DNA from: Agreia sp. VKM Ac-1783
GTDB lineage: Bacteria; Actinomycetota; Actinomycetes; Actinomycetales; Microbacteriaceae
Assembly (NCBI RefSeq): GCF_900177765.1
Contig: NZ_FXWI01000001.1
Span: 1 to 64,000 of the forward strand
Length of the DNA stretch: 64,000 bases
Direction of reading: 5' to 3'
Below the pieces are notes generated by a model. The model was not told the origin of the DNA. It ran no database searches and was given only the letters and a program-made list of their open reading frames with translations. Each line of letters begins with the position of its first letter. Positions within the stretch are counted from its first letter, which is position 1. The position numbers and the translations under genes were made by a program. Of this stretch, positions 16,946 through 25,276 are shown in pieces.

Positions 16946-17644
16946 ATGTCCACGCCGCTCACTATCGGTCTTCTCGTATTCCCGGACGTCACGCAGCTCG
17001 ATCTCACCGGACCGCTGCAGGTGTTCACGTCGGTACCGGGCGTGACAGTCCATCTGGTGTGGAAGGATCTCGAGCCGGTGCAGTCCGACGCCGTGATGAA
17101 GATCCTGCCCACCACCACCTTTGCCGAGTGTCCTCAGCTCGACGTGATCTGTGTCCCGGGTGGGTATGGCGCGGACGAGATGCTCAACGATGTTGAGGTT
17201 CTCGACTTCCTCCGCGCCCAGGCCGAGGGCGCCCGCTACATCACCTCCGTATGTACGGGTGCGCTGATCCTCGGAGCCGCCGGACTTCTCTCGGGATACC
17301 GGGCGACGACCCACTGGACGGCGATCGACAGCTTGGAACCGTTCGGAGCGATCCCGGTCAAGACCCGTGTGTGTGTCGACCGCAACCGTGTGACGGGAGG
17401 CGGCGTGACCGCGGGCATCGACTTCGCATTGACTCTGGTCGCGGAGATCTTCGATCGTCCGACTGCTGAGGCTGTTCAGCTCAGGCTCGAGTACAACCCG
17501 GCCCCGCCGTTCACTTCAGGATCGCCCGACACGGCGCCGAAGGAGGTTCTCGAGCCTTACCTTGAGCGCATCGCGCCCATGCGGGCGTATCGTGCGGGTG
17601 CCGTGGCACGCGCAGTAGCAAACGTGAACGGCACGGACAACTGA
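16946..17644 (+). CDS. DJ-1/PfpI-family protein, isonitrile hydratase-like
   Basis: 232 residues from ATG 16946 with AGGAGG 7 bases upstream. The N-terminal FPDVTQLDLTGPLQVF carries the Asp conserved in isonitrile hydratases, and the nucleophile elbow is SVCTGALILGAAGLLSGYRATTHW with Cys about residue 103. These are the two residues implicated in InhA-type isonitrile hydratases, which convert isocyanides to N-formamides. A formamide is itself an N-acyl amine, so the assignment fits an amidase-rich pathway, although many relatives are uncharacterised. No AraC-type DNA-binding domain is fused to it. Confidence 0.8.
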   Translation: MSTPLTIGLLVFPDVTQLDLTGPLQVFTSVPGVTVHLVWKDLEPVQSDAVMKILPTTTFAECPQLDVICVPGGYGADEMLNDVEVLDFLRAQAEGARYITSVCTGALILGAAGLLSGYRATTHWTAIDSLEPFGAIPVKTRVCVDRNRVTGGGVTAGIDFALTLVAEIFDRPTAEAVQLRLEYNPAPPFTSGSPDTAPKEVLEPYLERIAPMRAYRAGAVARAVANVNGTDN

Positions 17645-17715
17645 ACCAATCGAAGTGAACATCGTTGTCCAATCCGACGATGTTTAGAGGCTCAGCCCTT
17701 GGTGCAATAGCTGCC

Positions 17716-18861
17716 ATGTACACCGATATGGCCAGCCCCGCCACCTCGTCAGAAGTCCCCCCGACCGCCGATGTCGTCATCGTGGGAGGTGGAATCGCGG
17801 GAGTCTCCCTGGCCGCCGAGATCGGCGATCGAGCTCGAGTAGTCCTGCTCGAAGCAGACGACGCGCTGTTCCGGCACACGAGCAGTCGCTCTGCGCAGCA
17901 GGTGCAGCCCAGCTACGGCCCGCCCGCGGTCCGGCAGCTGACGAGCACCACTCTGAGTATCCTCCGTCGGCTCGACGAGAACGCTCCCGCTCCCGTCCTC
18001 TCGTCTCGAATTCTGTACGTCATCGGGTTGGATGACTCGTCCAAAGTCTCGCAAATGGCGAGCGAGGGCACGGGGTTGCGCCTGACGAGCCACTCCGAGG
18101 TCGAGGATGCCGTACCGGGACTCCTTCCTGGACTCGTTCGCGAGGTCGCGGCAGACGATGACGCAAGCGAGGTGAAGGTCAAGCTCCTTCTCACGAGATA
18201 TGCGAAACGCGCGCAGGCGCACGGGGTCGAGTTCGTGTCCCGGGCGAAACTGACCGCGGTGGCCAGGGTCGGCTCCAGCTATCGGCTCACAACGACGGCC
18301 GGAACTGTCACCGCTCCGATCATCGTCAATGCTGCCGGGGCGTGGGCGGATGATGTCGCCGCTCTGGCCGGGTCGCGGCCTCTGGGCCTCGCCCCCCTGC
18401 GCCGCACGGTGATCCTTACAGCGCCCACCGGCACTCCGGTCGGGCCGATGTGGCCGATGATCTACGACGCAGCCGGGTCGCTCTATTTCAGGCCGCACGG
18501 GCGTCAGGTTCTTGCCTCACCACTCGAGGACGAGGCGAGCCTCGCAGAGGACGCACGCCCAAGAGAGGACGTCATCGAGCGAACCCTCGCGAGGCTCAAC
18601 GCGCTGACCTCGTTTGAGGTAGCGGGAGCCAGCGAAGCCTGGACAGGACTTCGAACCGTCACGCGTGATGATGTGCCTGCGGTGGGTTTCGATCACGACT
18701 CCGACGGGTTCTTCTGGCTTGCCGGACAGGGCGGATACGGTATCCAGACCTCTGCGGCGATCTCGATTCTGGCTGCCGCGGCCATCCTTCGCGAGGCGAG
18801 CCCGCTGACCGGAGACGACCAGCAGGCGTTCGAGAGCATGACTCCGAACCGCTTCGCCTGA
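17716..18861 (+). CDS. FAD-dependent D-amino acid dehydrogenase, DauA (D-arginine dehydrogenase)-like
   Basis: About 381 residues. The N-terminal dinucleotide fold is VVIVGGGIAGVSLAAE with the acidic strand end VVLLEAD. The stretch HTSSRSAQQVQPSYGPPAVRQLT and the C-terminal GFFWLAGQGGYGIQTSAAI closely follow the pattern recalled for Pseudomonas DauA, which oxidises D-arginine and other D-amino acids to the keto acid. NAAGAWADDVAALAG is a further DAO-family mark. The enzyme would feed electrons to a quinone or other acceptor. Start uncertain: TTG 17665, ATG 17716 and ATG 17728 are all in frame and none has a strong ribosome binding site. Confidence 0.85.
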   Translation: MYTDMASPATSSEVPPTADVVIVGGGIAGVSLAAEIGDRARVVLLEADDALFRHTSSRSAQQVQPSYGPPAVRQLTSTTLSILRRLDENAPAPVLSSRILYVIGLDDSSKVSQMASEGTGLRLTSHSEVEDAVPGLLPGLVREVAADDDASEVKVKLLLTRYAKRAQAHGVEFVSRAKLTAVARVGSSYRLTTTAGTVTAPIIVNAAGAWADDVAALAGSRPLGLAPLRRTVILTAPTGTPVGPMWPMIYDAAGSLYFRPHGRQVLASPLEDEASLAEDARPREDVIERTLARLNALTSFEVAGASEAWTGLRTVTRDDVPAVGFDHDSDGFFWLAGQGGYGIQTSAAISILAAAAILREASPLTGDDQQAFESMTPNRFA

Positions 18862-18944
18862 TGCTCATCGCTAGAGTGCGGCCATTCGTGCCATGCCAGC
18901 TGGCTCCTCGATTGCGCCTTAGAATCGCAGGAAAGGAGGTGTGC

Positions 18945-19319
18945 ATGGCCGTCAGGCGCAATCGGGGAGAGCTTGAGACCTCTGTATTGAGAATCCTCTG
19001 GAGCGCCGAGCGTCCGCTTTCCGCGCGGCAGATCATGGATGACTTTCCGGCCGGTGCCGCTCCGGCTCTCACGACGATGCTGACGGTGCTCGATCGCCTT
19101 GTGAAAAAGACGACCGTGACCAAGATTTCCAACGGCGCCAACGGCTTCGTCTTTGCTGCCTCAGCTCCCGAATCGAGCTTCACCGCTGACGCAATGGTCT
19201 CTGCGCTCAGCGCGAGCAGCGACAGGGGAGCGGCGTTGCTGCAGTTCGCGGGGGAGCTCGACCGTCAGGACATCGAGCTTCTGCGCTCGGTGCTGGGAAC
19301 TGACGAGCCCTCAGAATGA
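18945..19319 (+). CDS. BlaI/MecI/CopY-family repressor
   Basis: 124 residues from ATG 18945, which has the strong site AAAGGAGG 8 bases upstream; the longer open frame is ignored. The winged helix contains ETSVLRILWSAERPLSARQIMDDF and LTTMLTVLDRLVKK, the hallmark of BlaI/MecI/CopY regulators, followed by a dimerisation segment (LLQFAGELDRQDIELLRSVL). Family members repress by binding TACA..TGTA dyads and are inactivated by proteolysis or metal. Its stop overlaps the start of an M56 protease gene, the classical BlaI-BlaR1 pairing. Two matching dyads occur at 24511 and 27345. Confidence 0.93.
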   Translation: MAVRRNRGELETSVLRILWSAERPLSARQIMDDFPAGAAPALTTMLTVLDRLVKKTTVTKISNGANGFVFAASAPESSFTADAMVSALSASSDRGAALLQFAGELDRQDIELLRSVLGTDEPSE

Positions 19320-20155
19320 TCGGCCTCGTCGGCAGCCTGATCCTGGCGGCCATCATTCTCACAGTCGCGGCGCCCGTCATTCTCTCGTATGGGGCATGGC
19401 GAACGAGATGGCCGCGTCTGGCGTTGGCAGCATGGCATACCGCCCTCCTGTTAGGAGTGCTCTGCTTGGCGGCGAGCCTGGCGGTGTCGATTCTCGCTGC
19501 TGTGGCGCAACGCCCGGGGCAGCTGTCGAATTGGTTCGAGCCGACAGTCTTGGTCTTCTTCGGTTGGGTGGGCCTGGCCGTGGTCGGAGGCCTGCTGGCG
19601 CTCTTGTTCACCTATACCGAACCCATCGGCCGTGACGATCGACGACTTCAAGCAGAGTTCAGCCGGCTCGCCGCACAGTCGACATCGACGTGCCAGCAGG
19701 TTCACGGCTTCGATGTCGTCGTCGTGAAGTCGAGTGCCCCGATCGCGCTTAGTCTGTCGGGGCGGGAATCGCGGATCGTCGTTTCCTCGTGCCTCACACG
19801 CGCGCTTTCGGCTTCCCAGCTTCGTGCCGTGATCGAACATGAAAGAGCTCATCTCGTGCAGCACCATCGCCTGGTGAGCCGAATCGCCTATCTGAACCGG
19901 GTGTGTCTGCCCATGCTCCCCGCGGCTCGACAGCTGAATCGCACGACCGGACTCCTCGTCGAACTCATAGCAGACGACGAGGCGGCCAGACAGGTCGGCG
20001 CCGTGAATACCGCGAATGCGCTCCTGGCCACGGCACAACTCAGCGATGACGAAGCGATGAAGCTGCGCGCTCGTCGTATCGCGGCCCGGCCTCCCCGCGG
20101 AAGTCTCAGCTCGTCCGCGCGCGTTCGTCGTACGCTCGCCACCCTCGCCGACTGA
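19316..20155 (+). CDS. M56-family (BlaR1-like) membrane metallopeptidase
   Basis: 279 residues with three or four predicted membrane helices: residues about 1-25, 35-60 and 80-105 and possibly a later one. The zinc motif HERAH is at residues 175-179 (IEHERAHLVQHH), as in BlaR1/MecR1 and HtpX-like peptidases. Members cleave their partner repressor after sensing a signal. No penicillin-binding sensor domain is present, so the signal is not a beta-lactam bound in BlaR1 fashion. It overlaps the repressor gene (ATGA) and its stop abuts the convergent P-type ATPase stop with no gap. Confidence 0.88.
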   Translation: MIGLVGSLILAAIILTVAAPVILSYGAWRTRWPRLALAAWHTALLLGVLCLAASLAVSILAAVAQRPGQLSNWFEPTVLVFFGWVGLAVVGGLLALLFTYTEPIGRDDRRLQAEFSRLAAQSTSTCQQVHGFDVVVVKSSAPIALSLSGRESRIVVSSCLTRALSASQLRAVIEHERAHLVQHHRLVSRIAYLNRVCLPMLPAARQLNRTTGLLVELIADDEAARQVGAVNTANALLATAQLSDDEAMKLRARRIAARPPRGSLSSSARVRRTLATLAD

Positions 20156-22423
20156 TCAACGACGGGATGCGCCGAAGGTGCGAAGGCGAAGGCTGTTGGA
20201 GATCACCAACACCGAAGACAGTGCCATTGCGGCCGCTGCGATCAGCGGGTTGAGAAAGCCCAGGGCGGCAATGGGAATCGCGGCGATGTTATAGCCGAAA
20301 GCCCAGACGAGATTGCCGCGTATAGTGCGCAGCGTCTTGCGCGACAGCAGCACGGCGTCGACGACCACCCGCAGATCGTCGCGTACGAGGATGATGTCGG
20401 CGGCCTTCATGGCGATGTCCGTTCCCTGAACCATCGCCATGCCAAGGTCGGCGGCGGCGAGGGCGGCGGAGTCGTTGATCCCGTCTCCGACCATTGCAAC
20501 CCGGTGTCCGGATGCCTTCAGCTCGTCGATCACACGCACCTTGTCAGCCGGCAGCACCTCGGCGATGACCCGGTCGACGCCGACCTGTCGACCTATGGAT
20601 TCGGCAATCCTCGCAGCATCTCCGGTGAGCAGCACGGTGCGCAGTCCGAGGGATCTCAGGGTCGCCACGGCGGGCTCTGCGCTTTCCTTGAGAGTATCGG
20701 TGACCGCCAGCACGACGACCGCTGTGCCGTCGACGGAGAGAGTGATTGCAGACGCGCCCGAGGACAGCACTTCGTCGAGGGCCGCTTCCGCGGCGTCGTC
20801 GAGGACGACGCCGCTCTCGGCAAGCAGTCGCTGGTTGCCGATGACGCACGACCTGCCGTCGACGACGCCGGATGCGCCCATGCCGGTCAGTGCGCGAAAG
20901 TCGGCGACCCCGGGCAGCTCGGCGTGTCGGGTCCTCGCATGCTCCACGATCGAGCGGCCGACCGGATGCTCGGAGCCCGTCTCGAGAGCGCCCGCGATAC
21001 GAAGCGCGTCATCGACGTCGACCGTGCCGATCGCAATGATCCGCTCAACCTTCATCTGTCCTGTCGTGAGCGTGCCGGTCTTATCGAAGACGACGGTATC
21101 GATGACGCCGCTGGCCTCCAGGGCATCCTGCCCCTTGATCAGAATGCCGAGCTGGCCTCCTCTGCCGATTCCCACCATGAGCGCTGTGGGCGTCGCAAGC
21201 CCCAGCGCACACGGGCAGGCGATGATCAGCACAGCAATACCGATGCCGACGGCTCTGCCGGGCTCTGTTTCGTTCACAATCCAGATGGCCGTGATCATGA
21301 TCGCCAGCGCGATGACGACCGGCACGAAGATGGAGGAGATCTTGTCGGCCACGGTTTGGGCGCGAGCCTTGCGGCGCTGCGCGTCTTCGGTGAGAGCAGC
21401 CATCTGGGCAAGACGCGTGTGAGCGCCGACGGCGGTGGCGCGCACACAGAGGCGTCCTGCGATATTCGTGGTGCCACCGATGACCGCGTGGCCGACCTCA
21501 ACCTCCGTCGGGGCCGACTCGCCGGTCATGGAGCTGGTGTCGAGCGTGGAGCGCCCCTCGACGATCTCGCCGTCCACAGGCATCCGTTCACCCGGCAGAA
21601 CGACGACCACGTCATCGATGCGCAGAGAGGTACTCGGCACGACCTCCTCGGTTCCATCGGGAAGCCGCAGGCGAGCTGTGCGCACGGCGAGGTTGCCGAT
21701 CGCGTTCAATACATCGCCCGCACGGCGACGGGAGCGCGTTTCGAAGTAGCGGCCCCCGAGCTGGAACGTGATCATGCCGGCGGCGACGTCGAGGTAGATG
21801 GAGTCTGCACCGGCGGGCGTGACTCCGAACCCCAGCCAATAGCCGGGGCTGTCGCTGGGTGCGAAGAGCAGGGTGTAGACGGCCCACCCGAATGAGACGA
21901 TGCTGCCGAGAGACACCAGCGTGTCCATGCTCGCTGTTCCGCGGCGGAGGCCACGAACGGTTGCCCTATGGAACGGCCAGGCTGCCCACGTGACGATCGG
22001 CAGGGCGAGGAGGACGCAGACCGCCTGCCAGCCTTGGAACCGAAAACCGGGCACGAGAGCGAGAAGGATCGTGAGATCGCATAGCGGAATCGTCAGAAGC
22101 GCAGCAACGGCCAGCCGGCGACGAAGTGATGATATGCGCATCTCGGTCGCCCGGAGAGACCAGCTGTCGTCGTCACCTGATCGAACGGCGGCAGAGTATC
22201 CGGCCCGTCTCACCGCATCGATCGCTAGCTGTGCGCGCTCCGGCGGGATGCCTGTGACAAGTGCCCGCTCCGTCGCGAAGTTCACTGAGGCAGTGACTCC
22301 GTCGAGCTTGTTCAGCTTGCGTTCGACTGCGCTCGAGCAGGCAGAGCAGGTCATCCCCCCGACATCGAGCTCGAGATACTCGTCGCTGGATGTCGATGTG
22401 TGTGGCGCCGGTGTGGTGGTCAT
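20156..22423 (-). CDS. Heavy-metal (copper-type) translocating P-type ATPase
   Basis: 755 residues. An N-terminal metal-binding domain has GMTCSACSSAVERKLNKLDG with CxxC at about residues 26-29. Transmembrane helix 6 carries CPCALGLATPTALMVGIG, the Cu-type CPC motif. The phosphorylation site is VFDKTGTLTTG, and MVGDGINDSAALAAADLG closes the P domain. The protein should move Cu(I) outward across the cytoplasmic membrane, either for detoxification or to supply cuproenzymes such as cytochrome oxidase. Its ATG overlaps the stop of the CopD-CtaG gene (ATGA), so both are made from one transcript. Confidence 0.94.
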   Translation of the reverse strand: MTTTPAPHTSTSSDEYLELDVGGMTCSACSSAVERKLNKLDGVTASVNFATERALVTGIPPERAQLAIDAVRRAGYSAAVRSGDDDSWSLRATEMRISSLRRRLAVAALLTIPLCDLTILLALVPGFRFQGWQAVCVLLALPIVTWAAWPFHRATVRGLRRGTASMDTLVSLGSIVSFGWAVYTLLFAPSDSPGYWLGFGVTPAGADSIYLDVAAGMITFQLGGRYFETRSRRRAGDVLNAIGNLAVRTARLRLPDGTEEVVPSTSLRIDDVVVVLPGERMPVDGEIVEGRSTLDTSSMTGESAPTEVEVGHAVIGGTTNIAGRLCVRATAVGAHTRLAQMAALTEDAQRRKARAQTVADKISSIFVPVVIALAIMITAIWIVNETEPGRAVGIGIAVLIIACPCALGLATPTALMVGIGRGGQLGILIKGQDALEASGVIDTVVFDKTGTLTTGQMKVERIIAIGTVDVDDALRIAGALETGSEHPVGRSIVEHARTRHAELPGVADFRALTGMGASGVVDGRSCVIGNQRLLAESGVVLDDAAEAALDEVLSSGASAITLSVDGTAVVVLAVTDTLKESAEPAVATLRSLGLRTVLLTGDAARIAESIGRQVGVDRVIAEVLPADKVRVIDELKASGHRVAMVGDGINDSAALAAADLGMAMVQGTDIAMKAADIILVRDDLRVVVDAVLLSRKTLRTIRGNLVWAFGYNIAAIPIAALGFLNPLIAAAAMALSSVLVISNSLRLRTFGASRR

Positions 22424-24501
22424 CGCTGTTCTCCTTGGTCGACTTTCTGCGATTCCGATGGGCGTGATGCGGACGCGGACGCTGGCGCAGCGTGTCCGAC
22501 GGCGCGCTTGGCCAGTTCCGTGAGCATCTCGTTGTAGGCGTCGAAGCTGTCGTCGAGGCCGCTGTCGAGATGACGATCGGTGCGCTTAGCGGATCGCGAA
22601 TCCTGCTTCGACCATTGAGTCACGAGGGCGATGACCACCACGATCAGAGGCAGTTCGCCGGCAGACCACGCGATTCCTCCCCCGAGGTATTGGTCTCCGG
22701 CCAGATCCGTCATCCACGGGGCGTCGATGTACTGGTAGAAGGTCTCCGCGATGATCGTGCTCGACGTCATCACGACCACGCCGAAGAACGCGTGGAACGG
22801 CATAGCCGCAAGCACAAGGCCGAGCTTTCCGATGTGCGGAAGCGGGCGGGGTGGATGGTCGACTCCGATGACGAGGCCGTAGAAGAGATAGCCGCCCACC
22901 AGAAAATGAAGGTTCATCAGCTGGTGCGACCAGTGGTACCGCATCGCCTCTTGAAAAATGGGGGTGAGGTATATGAGGTAGTAGCTGCCCACAAAAGTGA
23001 TGAACACCCAGAGCGGGTTGTACATCGAGCGGGTGACCGACCAGATCAGAAGGCCCGTGAGCCACTCGTGCACTCCGGCGGCCTCACCACGGCGGCGCGG
23101 AGGAATAGCCCTGAGTGCCAAAGTGACCGCGCCGCCCATCACGAGAAGGAGTGGACCGAGCATGTTCAGGCTCATATGCAGAACCATGTGCAGGCTGAAT
23201 GACACGGTCGAGTACCGGCCTAGCCCCGATGAGGTGGTGAGAACGATGACCGACCACCCCGCAACCCAGGTGACCGTTCTTCCCAGCGGCCAGGAGTCGC
23301 CGCGGCGCCTGAGTCGCACGACCGCGACGAGGTAGAGGCTTACTGCGAGGATCGAGATGACGGCGAAGAGGATGTTGAGTCGCCAGTCGGTGGCGAGAAC
23401 GCCCAGCGTCGGTGCCGGCGTCACATCGAAGCCGAGAAACAATTGCATGATCGAGGTCGGCACAAAATATTGGGGCGGGGGTATTCGAGTCATGGCGACA
23501 AGTGCGCCGAGAAGAATCGCAAACAGAATAGATGCCGCGATGAGCACCCGCGGGGCTTCAGCACCCGTGGGAGCTGGCCGGGCGGCATCCGGACCTTTTG
23601 TGCCGGGGCGCCAGATGAAACCCAGGGCTGCAAGCGCTGCCAGGATGCCGAAGACGGCGAGGAACAGCCATCCGGTGCGAGAGGCGAACGGCACGTCGCC
23701 AGCCAACTCGAATGCGGCGATGACCACCTGGCCGGCGGCGGTGACGGTTGCGCAGCCGATGCTCAGGCGCACAAATCGCTTCTGGGCGACAGCAGAAGAC
23801 GTGCGGCCGCTCGTCCAGCCGAGAGCCATCACGGCGGTCGCCCCCGCCCAGAGCGCCAACGCTGGAGTCGCCAGAACCGCAGCATCGCCGCCGAGATCGT
23901 GATTCGGTCCCACGAGAACCTGAGTCACGAGCACCGGAGGGAGGAGTGCTACGGCTGACAGTGCCACCATGGCAGCGGTCGCCATCCAGGTTCGGACGAC
24001 GTTCGCCGCGCAGAAGATGACGAAGGCCAGAAGCGCCGACACGGTCCACGCACCGGGAAGGTACGACGCCTGAGCGAGGTCACCGAGCTTGCCCGGTTCG
24101 AGTAGTCGGGACAAGGGGACCCCGTTGGCGTCGGCCGAGTCCACGAAGATAAGCGCGGTCGCTGCGATCGCCCAGACGCCGGCACTCCAGCGCACGAGCG
24201 CCAGGTCGGCGCCGTTCACGACCTCGAGCCGGCCACGGCCTTGTCGCGGTACGACGAAGGCGGTCACGGAAAGGGCGCCGATGCAGAGGGCGCCGGCGAG
24301 TTCGGCCGTCAAACGGAGCAATGCGCTCGTTGTCGACGTGGCGATGCCGGGGTAGTTTCGGTTCACCGCGTCGTAGCCGGAGCTGCCGAGAAGAATCACC
24401 GTCGTGAGCACGATCGCTGCCGAGAGCAAGGTCGCGGCGGTGAGTCCGATGCCTGTGAGCCTCGACCGTGACACGGGTGGGGACACTCCTGCATCAATCA
24501 T
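22420..24501 (-). CDS. Fused CopD-type copper transporter and CtaG-type cytochrome oxidase assembly protein
   Basis: 693 residues with many membrane helices. The N-terminal half resembles the CopD domain (copper uptake across the membrane); the C-terminal half is the caa3-type CtaG assembly factor family, with FSLHMVLHMSLNMLGPLLLVMG, HEWLTGLLIWSVTRSMYNPLWVF and YHWSHQLMNLHFLVGGYLFYG, rich in Met and His that could carry Cu. This fusion is typical of Actinobacteria. The start is ATG 24501 (TTG 24504 is one codon upstream); a 17-bp dyad lies 10 bases upstream. It heads an operon with the P-type ATPase and should link copper handling to respiration. Confidence 0.9.
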   Translation of the reverse strand: MIDAGVSPPVSRSRLTGIGLTAATLLSAAIVLTTVILLGSSGYDAVNRNYPGIATSTTSALLRLTAELAGALCIGALSVTAFVVPRQGRGRLEVVNGADLALVRWSAGVWAIAATALIFVDSADANGVPLSRLLEPGKLGDLAQASYLPGAWTVSALLAFVIFCAANVVRTWMATAAMVALSAVALLPPVLVTQVLVGPNHDLGGDAAVLATPALALWAGATAVMALGWTSGRTSSAVAQKRFVRLSIGCATVTAAGQVVIAAFELAGDVPFASRTGWLFLAVFGILAALAALGFIWRPGTKGPDAARPAPTGAEAPRVLIAASILFAILLGALVAMTRIPPPQYFVPTSIMQLFLGFDVTPAPTLGVLATDWRLNILFAVISILAVSLYLVAVVRLRRRGDSWPLGRTVTWVAGWSVIVLTTSSGLGRYSTVSFSLHMVLHMSLNMLGPLLLVMGGAVTLALRAIPPRRRGEAAGVHEWLTGLLIWSVTRSMYNPLWVFITFVGSYYLIYLTPIFQEAMRYHWSHQLMNLHFLVGGYLFYGLVIGVDHPPRPLPHIGKLGLVLAAMPFHAFFGVVVMTSSTIIAETFYQYIDAPWMTDLAGDQYLGGGIAWSAGELPLIVVVIALVTQWSKQDSRSAKRTDRHLDSGLDDSFDAYNEMLTELAKRAVGHAAPASASASRPSESQKVDQGEQR

Positions 24502-24510
24502 CAAGCATCA

Positions 24511-24527
24511 CTCTACATGTTGTAGAG
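24511..24527. promoter_or_regulatory. BlaI/CopY-type operator in front of the CopD-CtaG operon
   Basis: CTCTACATGTTGTAGAG is a perfect 7-bp dyad with a 3-base centre. It contains the TACA/TGTA halves of BlaI/CopY operators, and a near-identical site stands at 27345-27361. On the minus strand a -35-like TTGACT lies at 24543-24538, so a repressor on this dyad would cover the spacer and -10 region. Confidence 0.7.
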
Positions 24528-24535
24528 CAAAGGGT

Positions 24536-25276
24536 TCAGTCAAGTCTGCTGAGAATGATGTGTCTGGCTCCCGCCGCCGTGATGACGCTCTCTCCGTTGA
24601 CGTGAAAGACCTCGCGGAGGACTTCTCTTGTGATCGTGTGCGTCACGCTTCCCTGTGTATGGAGCCGACCCGCGGCGAGGACGAGTACGTCGTCGGCATA
24701 CTGATTGGCGAGGTCTATATCGTGGAGCGCGCAGACGACCGTGATGCCCATGTCTTCGACCATGTCGAGGATCGCGATCCGGTGTTCCACGTCGAGGTGG
24801 TTGGTCGGCTCGTCGAGAACGAGAAGCGAGGGTCGGTGCCGGATGGCGCGGGCGAGGAGGGCTCGTTGGGTTTGGCCACCCGACAGGGAGGGCAGGGGAT
24901 GGTCGGCGAGCGCCGAGAGTCCCACCCGGTCGAGCGCCTGCTCGACAGCTGACCGGTCAAGTGTCCGGGGACCCAGCGATACGAGTTCGGCGACCGTGAC
25001 GTCAGGAAGGGGGCCCGAGTCTTGGCGGAGGACCCCTATCTTCTGTGCGCGATCGGCGCCCCTCAGCCGTGCGATGTCGACGCCGTCGACCGTGATCTCT
25101 CCGCTGTAGGCCGCGTGGTGTCCGGTAAGCAGGTTGAGAAGGGTGCTTTTTCCGCTGCCGTTGGGTCCGATGATGGCGGCGAGGTGACCGCGATGGATCT
25201 CGGCGGATACATTTCGCAGAGCGTCGTGAGAGCCGAACCGAACCGAGACGTTCTCGAACCTCACATGCGCGGTCAT
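24536..25276 (-). CDS. ABC transporter ATPase, FecE/BtuD type (metal-chelate uptake)
   Basis: 246 residues from ATG 25276; the longer open frame upstream is an overlap with the permease gene. Walker A is IGPNGSGKST, the Q-loop is in VLRQDSGPLPDVTVAE, the signature is LSGGQTQRALLARAI, Walker B is LLVLDEPTNHLD and the switch His is in CALHDIDLANQYADDV. This is the pattern of ATPases for siderophore, haem or cobalamin uptake. It overlaps the permease stop (ATGA) and is last in a three-gene importer operon; the CopD-CtaG operator lies just beyond its stop. Confidence 0.92.
   Translation of the reverse strand: MTAHVRFENVSVRFGSHDALRNVSAEIHRGHLAAIIGPNGSGKSTLLNLLTGHHAAYSGEITVDGVDIARLRGADRAQKIGVLRQDSGPLPDVTVAELVSLGPRTLDRSAVEQALDRVGLSALADHPLPSLSGGQTQRALLARAIRHRPSLLVLDEPTNHLDVEHRIAILDMVEDMGITVVCALHDIDLANQYADDVLVLAAGRLHTQGSVTHTITREVLREVFHVNGESVITAAGARHIILSRLD

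Noticed and set aside
18945-20155. Reading the BlaI/BlaR1 pair as beta-lactam resistance
   Set aside because: There is no beta-lactamase gene and the M56 protein lacks a penicillin-binding sensor domain; the neighbouring genes and operators concern metal transport.
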